DNA from: Epinephelus fuscoguttatus
Taxonomy: Eukaryota; Chordata; Actinopteri; Perciformes; Serranidae
Assembly (NCBI RefSeq): GCF_011397635.1
Contig: NC_064758.1
Span: 20,271,013 to 20,335,012, forward strand
DNA: 64,000 nt
Direction of reading: 5' to 3'
Shown here: positions 12,101 to 27,100 of the stretch, piece after piece
Position numbering within the stretch: the first letter of the stretch is position 1
Layout of the letters: each line of letters begins with the position of its first letter
Notes under the pieces: generated by a model
What the model was told of the DNA's origin: nothing
Database searches by the model: none
The model's input: the letters and a program-made list of their open reading frames with translations, nothing else
Made by a program: the position numbers and the translations under genes

Positions 12101-15100
12101 CAAACACCAATTAAATTTAGGACTGGAATAATATAATCAGTTGCTTTTTCCGTCCATGACATATATTTTGCTGCTGCAGTAAAATGGCTGAAGTGAAATG
12201 AACAGCCTGAAAACTTTATGTTAATAGATAAAACAGATGTTGACAGACTTTTCCTTTGGGGATATAGTTGACAGTTGAAAAAAGGTAATAAATCGTAATA
12301 TATTTTATTGCAATACTCAGCAATGATCGCAATAATATTGTATCGTGATTCAAGTATCGTGATAATATTGTATCGTGGATACTCTGGTGATTTCCACCCC
12401 TAATATTTACACAATAAGATTTCTGATAAATCATTATCAGTAATGTGGATATAATGAGTAAATGGGTGAAGGCAAACAGTAGAGAACAGCTAGAACAGTC
12501 TGGTAAGCTCAGAAAATGACATCACTTTACTGTAACGCAGACTATAAAACCAGGACAAGACAAGACAACAATGTTACATTATCTAAAATCTTAAGACGAT
12601 GCCAAGTTCAATATCCCAATATCAATATGATATTGAAATATTGCTCAGTCGCACATGCATTCATGCAGTTTTTAAAAATGTGAGTTGAGGAGAATTTCAG
12701 TATATTTAGGCTATGTTTGACAGTAGCAGACACTCTATCAACTGTCTTCTCCAACTCTGTGTGACTTCAGAAAGTAGTTTTGTTCCAAACTTTGGAAGAA
12801 AGTTGAAACACAGCAGGGAAATAAATGTCAAAAATCACAGCCGTGAGGTTTGTGCTGTTCCTGCTTCAACCTGCGAGCCTGCGAATTCCTCGACACCAGC
12901 ACAAATGTACAGTGTATTATTCCTGCTTGGAGTGAGTTACTACAGTGAGTTGTGTTCTCCGCTCACCTCCTGTCAGACCACCTTGGTTGGTGGAAAGAAG
13001 CGGACAGTGCATTTTGCCAGGGACTGATGGTGTCTTTGCCCTCACAGATGGTCATTGAATGGGACTCTCATAAATCTGGGCCTGGATCGCCGGCGGCGTC
13101 TGTCTGGGGGCAACCTCATTATAAGCAGTCTGGACCGCTACCAGGATGTAGGAATGTACCAGTGTATGGCGTTCAACACTGTAGGAGCTATCCTCAGCAG
13201 GAGAGCTAGTCTGCAGTTTGCCTGTAAGTAGAAGTCAAGTTGTTTGTCACTTCTTGTTTTAATATTTATTTCAGTTTGCACAACATATATGTGTATATAT
13301 ACATATATATATATATATATAGCCTCAACAGTTTGTTTTTCAAATAAACTCATTGCTTCCATTAAATTGTCATGAGAAATTATACACTGATTTCAGATGA
13401 TAGTGTGACCATGCTTTTGTGATAAAAATACAGATTCAATGGGCCTCATTCACAAACTGTGTATGCATAAATCTGTGCTCAAACCATTCATACCATCATT
13501 TAATCTGGGATTCATCAATATTTTCTTAACTGAATTTGTTTGTACTTTGCAAATCAAATTTAGAACTGCCTCAGACCATGCGTATGCACTAATGATGAGG
13601 GCACGGCTATCTTAGCAATATTTAAAACCATTAGCTAACAAATGCATTGGCCAAATGTATTAAATATCTATGAAACTGATGCACTTTCATCCTATTCAGT
13701 GGTCATAATTAAAACATTCAGCAATAAAAACCAGAGTGTTTCAGTATATAAGAGTATCCATATAACAATATTTTCATGGCTTTCATTGACTTGGTCTATA
13801 ATAATTGGGTACTCACACCAATTTCTAGTGCAATGAAACTGTACATAAAGGATACAAAAGATTCTGATTGACGTCCAAGCAGCTGTTAAGATATCTTACC
13901 TTGCTGGAAGATACTGCAGCCCATGCCTTCAGAAAAGGGCACATCTTCAGAGACTGACATGACGTGTTTGCAGAGAGTGATGAACGGCTTGTCAGAGGTT
14001 TCTGACTGCCAAGACTTTGACTGATATTTGTGTTAGAACACCACTTTCTCCGAGTCGACCAATAGTTGTAATTTAGGGCCATTAGTCGACTAGTTGCCCG
14101 CATGTTTACGATATTAATTTAATCATTGAATTATATATTTTGGGCGGGGCAACACAATGGTTTGAGTTGAAGGTGTGAGAAAGAATAGTATCAGTAACAT
14201 TGTTAACACTGTGCTACATTACAGAGAAATACAAAACCGTACTAATGAACCTTCATTAATATAGGCCTATATTTTATCTACACATGCACGTCACACACTG
14301 AGTGAGCCGCCTGTTGATGACGCTGTCGGCAAAGCAGTGATGATTGTGCTAAGTGGCTAATGGGCATGTAGCTACGTACATGTTTCAGATGATACGTCAT
14401 GTTTGTAGTCGACCAATGAAGATGAGTTTACATATCACCTGGGGTTCATCCTTCACCTTCTCACAATGATCCCACACTTTGGATTTCCTGCCCGACATGT
14501 TATTAACTAGCCTGTGTGTAATAACCGCAGGTACCAGCCCTGGAAATTAACCTGAATCCTGTCTGACTGCGGAGCGTGGCCACTTCCTGTGTCTGTCCTT
14601 TCAAATTAAATTCTCACATGGTCCAGTCATATAGGTTTTGATTTATTTTGACAAGGTGCAGCTCCTAGTAGAGATTCATGTTTGTTTATTTATTTATTTT
14701 TCTGCGACTAAGTGACCAATGAAATCTCGCAGACTAATCAGGGCTCGACAGTGCAAGCGTTTCACTCGCATTTGCGACTAAAAATAGGTGTGTGCGAACT
14801 GGAAAAAATATTTAGGGGCACATGTGCGCATAAAAAAAATCAGCCGAAGCAGCCTATATTTTTGTCAATAAAAAAATATGATAATCTAACTGCAAATGTT
14901 GGAGGAACTCCAGCCGCCTTCCCTCTTCCCCGTGTGACACGGTTATGGGTGGTTTTCCAAGCCACTGTCGGCACAGTGAATATCATGCGCGACGCCAAGG
15001 GTAGTGGTGCCGCTTTGTCCGGTGTTCCTGCCCTCTCCATAGACAAACAATGGGACAGCCAGCGCAAAGTGGTTTTACAGCTGATCATGTGTAGAGGCCT

Positions 15101-18100
15101 TTAGGGACCGTTCGCCACGGTACCGCTGCTGGGCAGGGTGGAAATAAAGCCCTTTTCACACAGAGCGCGCAAAGCGCAGACCTCCGCAGACGAACCCATT
15201 CATCGTGCATGTGCTACCGCGGCGCAAGAGCACACCGCTCTGCCGCCGAGCTAAGCGGCGCGCGCGGCCAGCCTGCGCTCAAATTGAATTTTTTAAAATT
15301 TCACCGCAACACGCTGTGACAACACCTCAGCGCCGCGCATCCAATAGCAGAGAAGAGCCTGAAGTAGACCCAGAAGTGGTCACCATGGAGCTGTAGCTCC
15401 TGAACGAGCCTGTACTCCCCCAAATCCTGTCCTCTGCGCCCTACCCTGCGGTGGGTGCCGCAAAAGCTCTGTATGAAAGAGGCTTAAGTCCTGCAGAGTT
15501 TCAGAGGACCTGGAGAATGTTTTAGGATAGTAATAACATTATATAAGATAATCATATTGCAAAGATAATATATATAAGATAATAACATTAAAGACAAAAT
15601 TAAATTGCAATACTTTTTCAAAACATGATGATTTTACCTGTCTGTACATTTTGTATACAAAATCATTAAATAATTTTGCTTGTAAATGTCTATTTGCATC
15701 ACTTTTATTACAGAAAACACATTATTTGATCAATTTACATTGTGCCCCTAAAGTTCTTTGTGCGCTCCTTACTTTTTCAACTTAGGAGCACATGTGCTCC
15801 TTGGGAAAAAAGTTAGCGTCAAGCCCTGCTAATGACAGCTGGGGGGCAGCCCTAGTAAAAATCATGAAAAGTTCTGGAAAAGTCATGAAGTTTTGTTGTG
15901 TATAATAAATTCTTAAAGTAATCTTCTGTAGATAACTTCCCAAGTGATGTAACATAACGTCAATTTATTTTCTTTAGCTATCAAGGTAACATTGCTCTAA
16001 TATGTGTCGATGCGTGACATTTCATTTACTATCACGTACGTTTCTCCATTTTTTTCCTGCGCTCTGTCTCTCCTATCATGTACGCCAGATAGCTGAAGTT
16101 ATGTTATGAAAAGAGTTTGAATCTGATATTTTTAAAAAATGCAATAAGAACAAAATTGGCCGGTGCGCACGTGTCATGAATCCGACAATGATTTTGTGCG
16201 CACAGTTATTTTGTGTGAAAAGTAGGAACATGTCTATGCACAAATTCAGGAATGAGGCCCAACTGATTAGTGTCCTAACAATTTCGAACTATCTCAAACA
16301 TATTGTTAATTGCATAGAGGAGGACACACCACAAGGCGAAAACGGAAAACTATTAATGTTTAAATGGCGACACTTACAATTATATGCTTTGAACTTCTGA
16401 TGTCAGATATGTCACGTCAAATAATAAATGACAAACATCTTAGGACAGTCAGGGCTCACAGAGCACAGCCAAACAAAATGATGATTATGACAAGAAAGAA
16501 AAAGCTGGTATGATGAAGAATAATTGATGATTATAGAGATCCCTGGCCAATATTGGTCATAAAGGATTTTATTAGGTGCCAAACTTTATCAAATGGCACT
16601 GGCTTTTTGTTTAAATAATACATCAACTCTTTTAAATGTAATACCTCGCTCAGTTCCCTAAGCCACACTTCAAAGGTGGGCACAGACTCATCTTTCCACC
16701 TCTGAAGTATAGCTTTTTTTTCCATTAAAACCTGCATAATGAAACTGCCTGTTATTGGTATTTATCAGCCTTATTCAGTGTGACACTCAGAATGTCTATC
16801 AATGGATCTGGTTTCATTGGGGCAGCATAAAAGTCTGATCAAAATTCAAATGTATTCCTTCAAAATGGCTGAACTTTTGGCCGTGACCATAGAAAGAGGA
16901 ACAAGCTGCTCTCATATGTCTTACAAGACACCTCAGGGGGTATCTTGTGTATTCGTGATTTTGAATAATTAAGTCTATGGATGACCTTGAATTGGATTAA
17001 TACATATCCAACAGTTATGGAAAATTTATTAATATTGCCAAGATATTCCTCCCAAATTTCTTCTGTTGTTTCATAAGAGAACTCCCTGTCCCCGTATCCC
17101 CATACCTCTCTGCTATTATGTGTGCTCATACCGTCTGTCTTTGTGTTTGCCACTTTTTATTAAGAAATGGTATGGAAGTGAAACTGCACTTAGCAAATAA
17201 TGCAGACACACACCAAACTAGGTGGGCGATATTTGCAATATTTATGAGCGCTGCAACTTGGAGGCAACATTAAATGCTGGAGTAACATGGGAGCAGTTTG
17301 AGTGTGACAACTTCACTTATGCTTGCACGTGCAAACAAAGACTGACTACTTCACTTTTCCCTGCTTGGCTCGATCAAAAGTCATCTGCGTCTTACTGGAT
17401 GTACCCTGGGGTAAAGTCGTCAGCCAAATTGCTGAAGTAGTGTGTGAAGAATACCTCAATGTGGACTGAAACAAACCTTTACTTTGACTGGTACACAATA
17501 TGCCGGGGCTGTTAAACAAAGAAAAGAGTAATGCAAACGAATATAAGAAATGGTGTAAACATTGCTTTATGTTACAACTGCGATGTCACAAAAATTATAT
17601 ATGAGCTGTGATTTCTCTCACATAACATATCTTTGGTGGTGGAGCCAGCAGACATCAAACGAATAAAGAAATGAATACTTGCTATTTATGTACTGTTCAT
17701 TAAGGCTTCTATTCAGGCAGATCACAACAAAACATCTTTTCACACCTTCTCTTCTCTCTCACAGTGTCTGGCCATGCAGATATTTTTGGTTGCATTTGAC
17801 AGGCTTTTAAGATATGCACTGTTGAGACTCAATGACATTAAAAAACTGAACAATTTTCACCATCAGATGAAAACAGTCCCAACTGAAAAAATGGGAACTG
17901 ATTAAAGTGAAGTCTGTGGATCTTACAGAGTAATTGGGAGATAGATTCATGGCTAGATGACACCAGGGGTAGGTGGGAATATGTGTGTATGTTTTTTGTG
18001 ATCTGGATCCTTTTACTTTTAACATACACTGGAAAACATGCTGTTTGGGTGTGGTGCTGTAGAATAATAAGAAGAAATAGCTACTTTAACCTACTATAGC

Positions 18101-21100
18101 TGAAGTTAGACCAAGCAATCTTGTTGTGTAATGGCACTGGTTTGGATTGCAGCCTATCCCATCATGGCAGGCTCATGTGGTCATCATACACACATACACA
18201 ACTGGAGTCCTAACCTGTTCTTACCAGCCTCGTTCCCATTTTGTAAAATGTATCTAATATCTCATATAAGTCGTCAGCTAAATTCCTGCACTATATTCTT
18301 CTGCTATACAAAACCCATCAGATGTACAAGCTCTTTTCTGTCTCCCCCCATCTCAACCTCTCTCTGTCTCTCCCTGGAATCGCAGAATTGCAATTCTCAC
18401 GACAATTTCTGTACGCGCTCGTGTCAGTGTCTCGCTGAAAGCTTTTGCTTAGCTCTGTCCTGCTCTGATATGTGAGATCCTGCGGTGATCTTTCTTATCA
18501 TTTTTGTTTCCCTCAGACTTAGATCATTTCAAAGTCCACACCAGAAGCGCGGTGTCAGTCCGTGAGGGACAAGGAGTGGTGTTACTCTGTGGAACGCCCA
18601 CTTCCTCAGGAGGTAAGCCTTCATGTTGACCGCCAACAGTTCAGTTGTTTAAAGTTCTATTTTGACAAGATAAAAGGGGACCTATTATGCTTGTCCTTTT
18701 TTTCTGTCGTATATATAATGTTACAACATTGGATGTTCATTTTAAACATGGTCAAAGTTTCAAATAATGAGGTAAACATTAAAAGTAATCCCTGTGAGCA
18801 AAAACCTCAGGTCCACTCTGAATACTTTCAAGGCAAACTGATGTCCGCGTGTGTTGTAGTTCTTTAGATCTTATACTGCTACAATTTGCTAGATTTTGGT
18901 TTAGCAACTTTAATTGGTCATTTTTCACAGTAGAAAGTGCTGCTGTAATGCGTTACAGTCATTCCCTCAGCTGCACACTGCTACGTGTAGCTATGTGCTA
19001 ACGTCAGGACAACGTGTAATCTTGCCTGCCAACGTTGTTCCTTTTCCCTCGATTTTGGATTTTATTCCTGCTGGAACAAGTCTAGTTGTAAAGAGTTTTG
19101 TTTAGCAATTTTTATTGGTGATTTTCACAGTAGAAAGGGCTGCCGTACTCTGTCACGGTCATTCCTTCAGCTGCACACTGCTACATGCTAATGTCAGGAA
19201 AACATGTAATCTTGCCTCACAATGTTGTTACTTTTCTCTTGATTTTGGATTTTATTCCTGCTGGAACAAGTCTAGTTGTGAAGATTTTGGTTTAGCAACT
19301 TTTATTGGTCATTTTTCACAGTAGAAAGTGCTGCTGTACTCCATCACAGTCATTCCTTCAGCTGCACACTGCTACATGTAGCTACATGCTAATGTCAGGA
19401 AAACATGTAATCTTGGCTGCCGATGTTATTAATTTCTCCCTGATTTTGGATGCAGGGACATTAAGACATTGAAGACCTGGAAACGCTGACCAATCAGAGC
19501 AGATTGGGCCTTTTTGGGAGGGGGGCTTAAAGAGGCTGGCACTTAAATGGGGATGAATACAGGTGTGTCAGCACAGACAGTATGAGGAAAATTGTGTTTT
19601 TTGACAATAAAAGCATGTAAACATGTTCAGTAGAAATCCAAAATACAAGTATGAACCTGAAAATGAGCATAATAGGTCCCCTCTAAAGTATAAAAAAACA
19701 AACAACCTTTTTATAACAACATGTAATACTTTAAGTGACATTTAATATTACACTATAAGGTTACCGTGCTCATATGCGACTCTGTTTGTGTTCCAGACCT
19801 CACGTACGCATGGGTCTTCAACGAGTACCCATACTTTGTTCAACAAGACAATCGACGTTTCGTCTCCCAGCAGACAGGAAACCTTTACATTGCCAAGGTG
19901 GAGCCCTCTGATGTGGGTAACTACACTTGTGTCGTGATGAACAGCATCACAAAGGGCAAAGTTCAGAGCTCACCGACATCTCTGATCCTCAGGACAGATG
20001 GTAAGCCCACAGCTTGCGGCCACGATGTGACAAGTATGCCTTTCAGCCGTGTATTAAGGACCTTTCCTTTCAAGGTGGCTTTAATCATCGTACTTGCATG
20101 AGTGCTCTTTGTCCTGTCGTGCCTCGCTGTAGTTGAGTCACCAAGCGCTAATGCTTGCAAGTAAATAGTTGCTCCTCAATGTAGGCCAGCAAACAAAGCA
20201 CCCAAATCTTCTCTTTGCTGACTTTGCTTTCTTATAATTCACATTCCCTTTAAAAGCTTTCCCTGTGCTTTCACATGAATTCTCAAGCTGGTTCTCTTTG
20301 GTCTGTTGTTCTATTCTCTGTTACGCCTTCATAGAAAGAGTGAATAAAGATTGCCCTCGAATGAATTAAAGATAAGCCATACGTCACTGGACCATTACAT
20401 TGAGTGTTCTGGTGGCTCAACCAGTTAGTTTCCACTCAGTGTACTGTACATGTAGCTGCATAAATTTAAATCTAATCGCATCGCTTTCTGATCCCAGCCT
20501 TGAATGTCTTAAATACTGATACAAACAATAAAACACCAGTGGTTGGGAACTGCCCACTCAAGCTTTGAAATAATAGATAAACAGCCAGACTAGCTGAAAA
20601 AACACGATTTCAAATTCCACCATGTCTGTTCCACCAAGACGAGATTTAAATTATTCCTCGCTGGTATTTCACTGCACTCTGGCGGCTGCACATTTAAGTG
20701 ATGTACTACTTTGAGTTTACCCATGAGAGAATGTTTGCTCATGTGTCTTTTATTTCTCCTCTGTTAGTTTTACAGTGCTATTGTTTGGTCCGTAATGCAA
20801 GCCGTATTGCTTGTAAGTCATGAATAATGGAAGACTGAGCAAGTTCTTGTGCTTCCTTTTCATAGGAGTGATGGGCGAATATGAGCCGAAAATAGAAGTT
20901 AATTTCCCAGACAATGTACCCGCCGCAAAAGGATCAACAGTTACGCTGGAGTGTTTCGCCCTTGGGAAGTAAGCTGGATTCCTTGAAGCATGTTTTCAAT
21001 CTTCTGCTGTCTTTCATTTCAGACCTCCCGATTTCTATATAGTAAAGTTACTGTGGCAATTATATTTCCGAGCGTGTGGCATCAAGTCATGATTGGTCTA

Positions 21101-24100
21101 AAAACCATTTGAGGTGTTTTTTTTTTGTTGTCAGATTGGGTTAACTCTAAACCATTCATCCGCAAAAGAAATACAGTGAATAGGCTCTTAAGCTCCATCA
21201 AACCCTTTATTACAGGATTATAAGACACTTGCAACCTGAGCGACAATCTTAAAAGTTGAAAAGAACTTGATTCAAAATCTCAGCTGAGGTTTGCTTCCTC
21301 TGTCTCCTCCAGCCCTGTCCCTGAAATCACCTGGAAGAGAGCTAACGGCGTTCCCTTCCCCAGCAAAGTCAAAATGAAGTACTCGAATGCTGTGCTGGAG
21401 ATCCCCAGCTTCCAGCAGGATGATACAGGAGGATACGAGTGTGTGGCTGAGAACAAGATGGGCAAGAACACAGCCACTGGTCGACTGGCTTTCTACGGTA
21501 CTAAGACTTTTGTTTGGCTCATTAAGACAACAAAAGAAACATTACTAATTGTATGATTATTAAGCATCTTTACTATGTCCCATACATCCTATTCCCGATT
21601 TAAAGGGACAGTGCACCCCAAAATCAAAAATACATATTTTTCCCTCTTATCAGTAGTGCTATTTATCAGTACAGATTGTTTTTGGATAAGTTGCAGAGTG
21701 TTGGAGATATCGACTATAGAGATATCTGCCTTCTCTTAAATATAACTAGCTGCGATGAACTTTTTGGTCTGAGGATAATATTTATGAAAAGTATAGGTAT
21801 TCCTTGTTTTATGTATATGTGGATTTAAGAAGCTGTTAATGCTTTATCCAGTGGGAAAATGTGTTAACTGTATTTTCTTATGAAAATATAAAGCCTAATA
21901 AAGAGAGGACTGCTGGTTTATAGACTGCTGCAGGGATGACGTTTATTTGTGGGCCGACACAGGAGTTAGTGTCGCCCTGGTTCCCTCAACAAAGGGCCAA
22001 TGGGAAATTTATATTACATTTTGGATTATTGCAGAGAATAAGATATGTGGCAAATAAAAGTTTATGATACTTCCGTGTTTTGTTCAGCAAGATAATCTGT
22101 ATAGATGAGCACCAGGTTGATATGGGTTAGGTTTTTTGAAGTTTTTTTAATGCAACCGCCAGAAGTAAAAAGCTAACATTAGGCTATAACTACAGTACAG
22201 TCGCACGACTTCAGTGTCACCACCACAAAGAGGCTGTGCTGTGTTTGGTGTGACGCTAGTCTGTAGTCTTATTTAGCCACTTATTAGCAACTTCCTTTTT
22301 CTAAGAAACACAGAGGCTTTAAAATTCACGAGTGGGGTATTTACTGACTGACGTATTTAATGTCGTAGAACAAAGCATGGAAGTCTCTTAAGCTTGTGTT
22401 AACCACAGACCTTGTTTCAGGCATCTAACCAAAAACCCATTTAAATATTGACTTCACGCAGAGGGAACCAGGAGTGCTAAAATGTTAACTAATTTCCGGG
22501 TTCTTGAGGGAAGGTAACATCTACACAGATTGGGTACTAATTCATTTAATTTATTGAGAAACTTCCTTTTCGTAATGTTTTGTAATCTCGTACACAGGTT
22601 TTTTTTTCCTTTTTCTGTTTCACTTTTTTTGGTAAATATTCTGTTTGCACCCTTAGACAGTAGTTATCGAACTACCCCTACGAACTGTGTCACTGTGCAG
22701 AAGGAAGCATGCATCTACAGCTAACTCCCCTAGCACCAGTGAGCTAGCTAACGTTACAGCTCAGCTAAGGAGGCCACCATTAATGTCTACATCTCGTGCT
22801 GCCACGAGGGCCAGCCTCTCGTCCATGAGTAGGTTCAAGCTTCCTTCAAAGTGATGATCTGTTGGCAGGTGTAGTTCGGTAGAAAGAAAATAGGTCCAAC
22901 ACGAAACTACTCACAACAAGGTTTGTGGATTATCTTGAGACGTTGCTGTTGAGTTTTTCAATTTTTTGAGCACCACAAGCCGAGTGCCATCTAGTTCCAT
23001 TATATTAGAGAGAAGGCAGACATCTCTACAGCCGATATCTCTAACACTCAGTAACTCACACTGAAACAATCTGGACTGATTAACAGCACTACAGGTAAGA
23101 GGCAAAATTAGTGTTTTTGATTTGGGGGTGAACTGTCCCTTTAATGCGTTTGCTATTAATATGTGAAATCCAGAATTGAAGTGGTTAAGGTTAAGAGTTG
23201 TTATTTGGTAATATGATAATTGTCATAATTTTAACAGCTCATTGTTTTATAAACAGCCGGAAAAAGTCATTACCTTCTTCCCGGATAATAAGCGCTGTTG
23301 GTTTTAATTTTACATTTTCGGGTTCTTGGCTTACTTTAGCCGCTGTGAATTTGTGAGAGAGGGAAAATGACACCTGTGAAATTGGAATAGACGATATGTA
23401 AAGTGCCTGCAAAGTGAGCTGTGCTTATTATGAGCACAACACTCTACCCATGAAAATTCCTGAAAAGCTGTAAATATGTAAGAGGTGAGAAGCTCAGGGA
23501 GTTATGGGCTGGGTGGGAAACAGACAGGAGTGATGTTTATTATACTAAGAATTGAGGTGACAGGTTACGGTGAGAGGAGATGTGGGGTGCACTTCAGCCG
23601 TCATGGGAGCTTCCTGCTTTGTGGCGCAGTGTTTACGTGCTAATCTTGAGTTGCCACGGGGTGCTGACACATTTAAGTGATGAAACTGAGTGATACCCTA
23701 CATTCACTCCTCTCTTAAAGACAAACCCATTCTCCAAACGCTTTATGATTTCCACTTATTTGAGCTGTCAATCTTCAAACTCTTTCCTTTGAACTATTTT
23801 GGAAGCGGCATATTTTAGCGAGATAATTCGGCTCCTTCAAAATCTGTCCCTGCGGTTCTCGTCAGATATTTCACTGGAGTGTGTTTCTGTTCCCTCAGCC
23901 AAGCCTCAGTGGATCCAGGCCATGAAGGACACGGCCCTGGCCATAGAGGAGAGACTATACTGGGAGTGCCGAGCCAATGGCAAGCCCAAACCCTCCTACA
24001 CGTGGCTGAAGAACGGCCAACAGCTACTCTCAGAGGTAAATTACTGCCTGTCTTCTGCCACCTACCAATGTTTCATTTTAAAGACTTAATCCTCAGCTCC

Positions 24101-27100
24101 AGCTCATCCTTTCATTTTAGAGAGCCTGGCGTCAAACACATGGCTGTTTTTCCAAGTGCAATTCAGAGTGAGATGAGAGGAGAGTGTAAACATCTTGCTG
24201 AGGTGTGCCAGTGATGAGACATGGATGTAACGGTCTCTTATTCTCTTCTACCTTGGCAGATTACACAGTCTTAGAGAGTGGATCAGTGTAGTCCCTGGGA
24301 GATTGCTCCATTTCATCTGAATGGAGTCAGTGGTTGTTTTTCATTATTCATGGTGCATGTTTAAGCTCCTCCACATTTAGGGACAATGGAAGTAATCTGC
24401 TGTGAAATATACTGTATATAGCAGCACACCTTACCCCAGACCACCAGGGAAATGTCTGCAGATGCATAGCTGTAAACTTGACTTGAGTTTAACATGTTGC
24501 TGTTGCTTTATTTTCTTAGCAGCATTTGGTAATGCTCAGGGCGAGACATCTGATTTTTATTTTTAAAAAGACCTTTTGTGAAATGTCACTATATAATTTG
24601 ATTTCAAGAATACATTCACTCTTGCAAGATTTAGAATATGATTAGCATTTTTACCGTGAAAATGGTATTATCTAGTGTTCTTGATTTCCATTTCGGATAT
24701 AAAGGCTTATGAAAATCATACTGCTGTGTAAATGGATATTCTTAGATTCAAAGAGAGAGCTTAAAGTTATGTTACGTAACATATACCCATAAAAATGTCT
24801 AAAAATGTCATAGCCTATTTTGTTGAGTTGTATACATTATTCCAGCTATTGAAAACAATGTTTAAACCCAGAGAAACCTGTAATTTTATTCAAGGTAATG
24901 AAGCATTTCATTTTGTCCTTTGTTAATAAGTGTTTCCATTCACCTCTCATTATATGCATTTTTAATTTGCGCATTAAAAAATCTTTTACACTTGGGGTGG
25001 GTGGAAAAACTGGTGTATCAATAAAAGTAAAATGCAAGTAAATGCAGTTGAAACAGAATCAGCAATATAATGATGACGCACAGTCATGAAGTCACTGCAA
25101 GCTCTCTCTGTCGTCTCCGGGTGGCTTTTAACACGCACACAGCGCTGTTACCAGAACTCTTCCAAGAGCACTTAGCTGTAATATTATTTATTCAAAACTC
25201 CCTATTTCCATTGTTCAGTGTGCTCGTAGTTATTATACACTATACATTATCTTTCATTTGAGGTTTGACTGGTGCTCTTCTTCTGTGGTGGTATAATGGC
25301 ACTTGACTGGGGAATTAGCGCCATCTACTGCTTATCTTGAGAAACTAATCACTATTCGTATAACAGTAGTGGATAGAAATGTACAAACATTAGCATTTTC
25401 GGGCGGCCACTACCTCAGTGGGCAGAGTGGGCAAGCCCATGAACAAAGGCAATGTCCTTGCCGTAGCAACTGAAGGTTCCATTCCAGCCTGCGGCCCTTT
25501 GCTGCATGCGATACCCTCTCCCTCCTTCACACTCACTACTGTCCTATGAATTAAAAGCAAAAAGCACCAAAAAATAAGCATTTTCTTTTGCTCATTTCCT
25601 ATAAATTTGGTTACAGTCTGCTACATTTGGATGGAAACCCAACTAATGACCTTATTTAGACTTTATAGAGCAGTGGTTTGCAACTGGTCCAGCCACAGGG
25701 TCCAGATTTCTCCTTAGTCCTTAGGTCAAGGTCCACACAGTTTAATATATTCAGCGTCATACTTGGGTTTGGCCATGTCGTCGAGTTGGTTTTTCTGTCA
25801 AGTAGCTGTCTGTTATCACTCAATCTACACAAGTGTTTTTCACAAACTTGACACAGCCCCTCCTTGCTCTGCTCTTGCTTTCTCTGTTTATTGGACCACA
25901 GGTGGGACAACCTATAAGAGAAGCTGAGGCTTACTGAGATAAGCTAGCTAGCTGGATAGTGCAGCCATAGTTTTATAATAATACCTAGATACAGTGTGAG
26001 GATATGGTGTCTTTTTATTCCAGTGGATCTGGTTGCTTGGTGCACATGCCAAAAAATATTTAGCTTCTGGGTTTACTTCTGCGGTATGCAGCCCACTGAA
26101 TATGCACAGTGGTGTTCCTCCTGCTGGCCCACCCACATAAAAAAAAATAAAAGAAAGAGTCATAATTGACCTTGTGTGCAGTTTGAGGTGTCCCGTCATC
26201 AGTTTTGCAGACATCTCTTTGACAATGGGGGTCTCTGGGGAAAATAAGTTTTAGGGCCATAGGGGAATTTTTCACTGCAGAACCGCCAGTGGCCACTGGG
26301 AAAAATTGGCTGCAAAGCTGAGCAGCTGGTTGAATTAAAATTGTTACAGGGCACTAACTGAAGATATTTGTCTCCCTTCTGGTGAGCTAGAAACACTGTA
26401 AACATGCTCTTAGAGAATTGTTTTGACCAAAGATAACAGTGCTGGCCTTCCACACTAGAAATAAGCCATAAAAGGTATGCTGTGGTAGCTGTACGGGTAG
26501 TTTACTCATTAAATGCTAATGGTAAGTTACTAAGTTAATGTTACATTAGCTAATGTTTCTTGTGGCTATTTTATGAGAGTTAAGTGAAATAGTAATGAAA
26601 TTAAAACTAATACATTGCCTCGTCCATGAACATGATTTCTGCCTGAGTCACGTCGGATAGATTTTCACTGGGAATGGAGACAACAACTCCCATGATTCAA
26701 CGCTGTTTCACAACGCCATCAAAGTCAGTTGATCTGACAAATAGAGTGGTGCAGGAATGAGTCCTAAAACCCGACAATGAGTTAGTATTTTACCGTTCCC
26801 GGTTCCCTTGTCTTGAAGTCAGTAGGTTTTTGGTTAGATGTCTGAAATAAGGTCTGTGGTTAACACAAGCTTAAGAGACTTATCCGTTTTACTCGGTGAC
26901 ATATAAAATGCATCAGTAAATACCTTACTCGGAAATTTTGAAGCTTTTATGCATCTTGAAAAAGGCAGTTGCTAACAAGTGGCTAAGTAAGAGTACAGAA
27001 TATCATCACGCTAAACACAGCTTTACAGCTTCATTGTGGTAACAACGTTTAAGTTATGCGACAGTGGTGTAGTTTGTTTATAGGCTAATGTTAGCTTTTT

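Larger units (their letters stand above)
13441..16260. mobile_element. Terminal-inverted-repeat element interrupted by nested insertions
   Basis: The left terminus 'gggcctcattc' (13441-13451) is perfectly inverted at the right terminus 'gaatgaggccc' (16250-16260). The 2.8-kb length is due at least partly to nested elements at 14739-15828 and 15145-15486. No intact transposase frame is visible. Confidence 0.6.

Noticed and set aside
14712..15104. 130-residue + strand frame
   Set aside because: Lies across the border of a hAT-like element in intron 3 and has no recognisable domain; read as repeat-derived.
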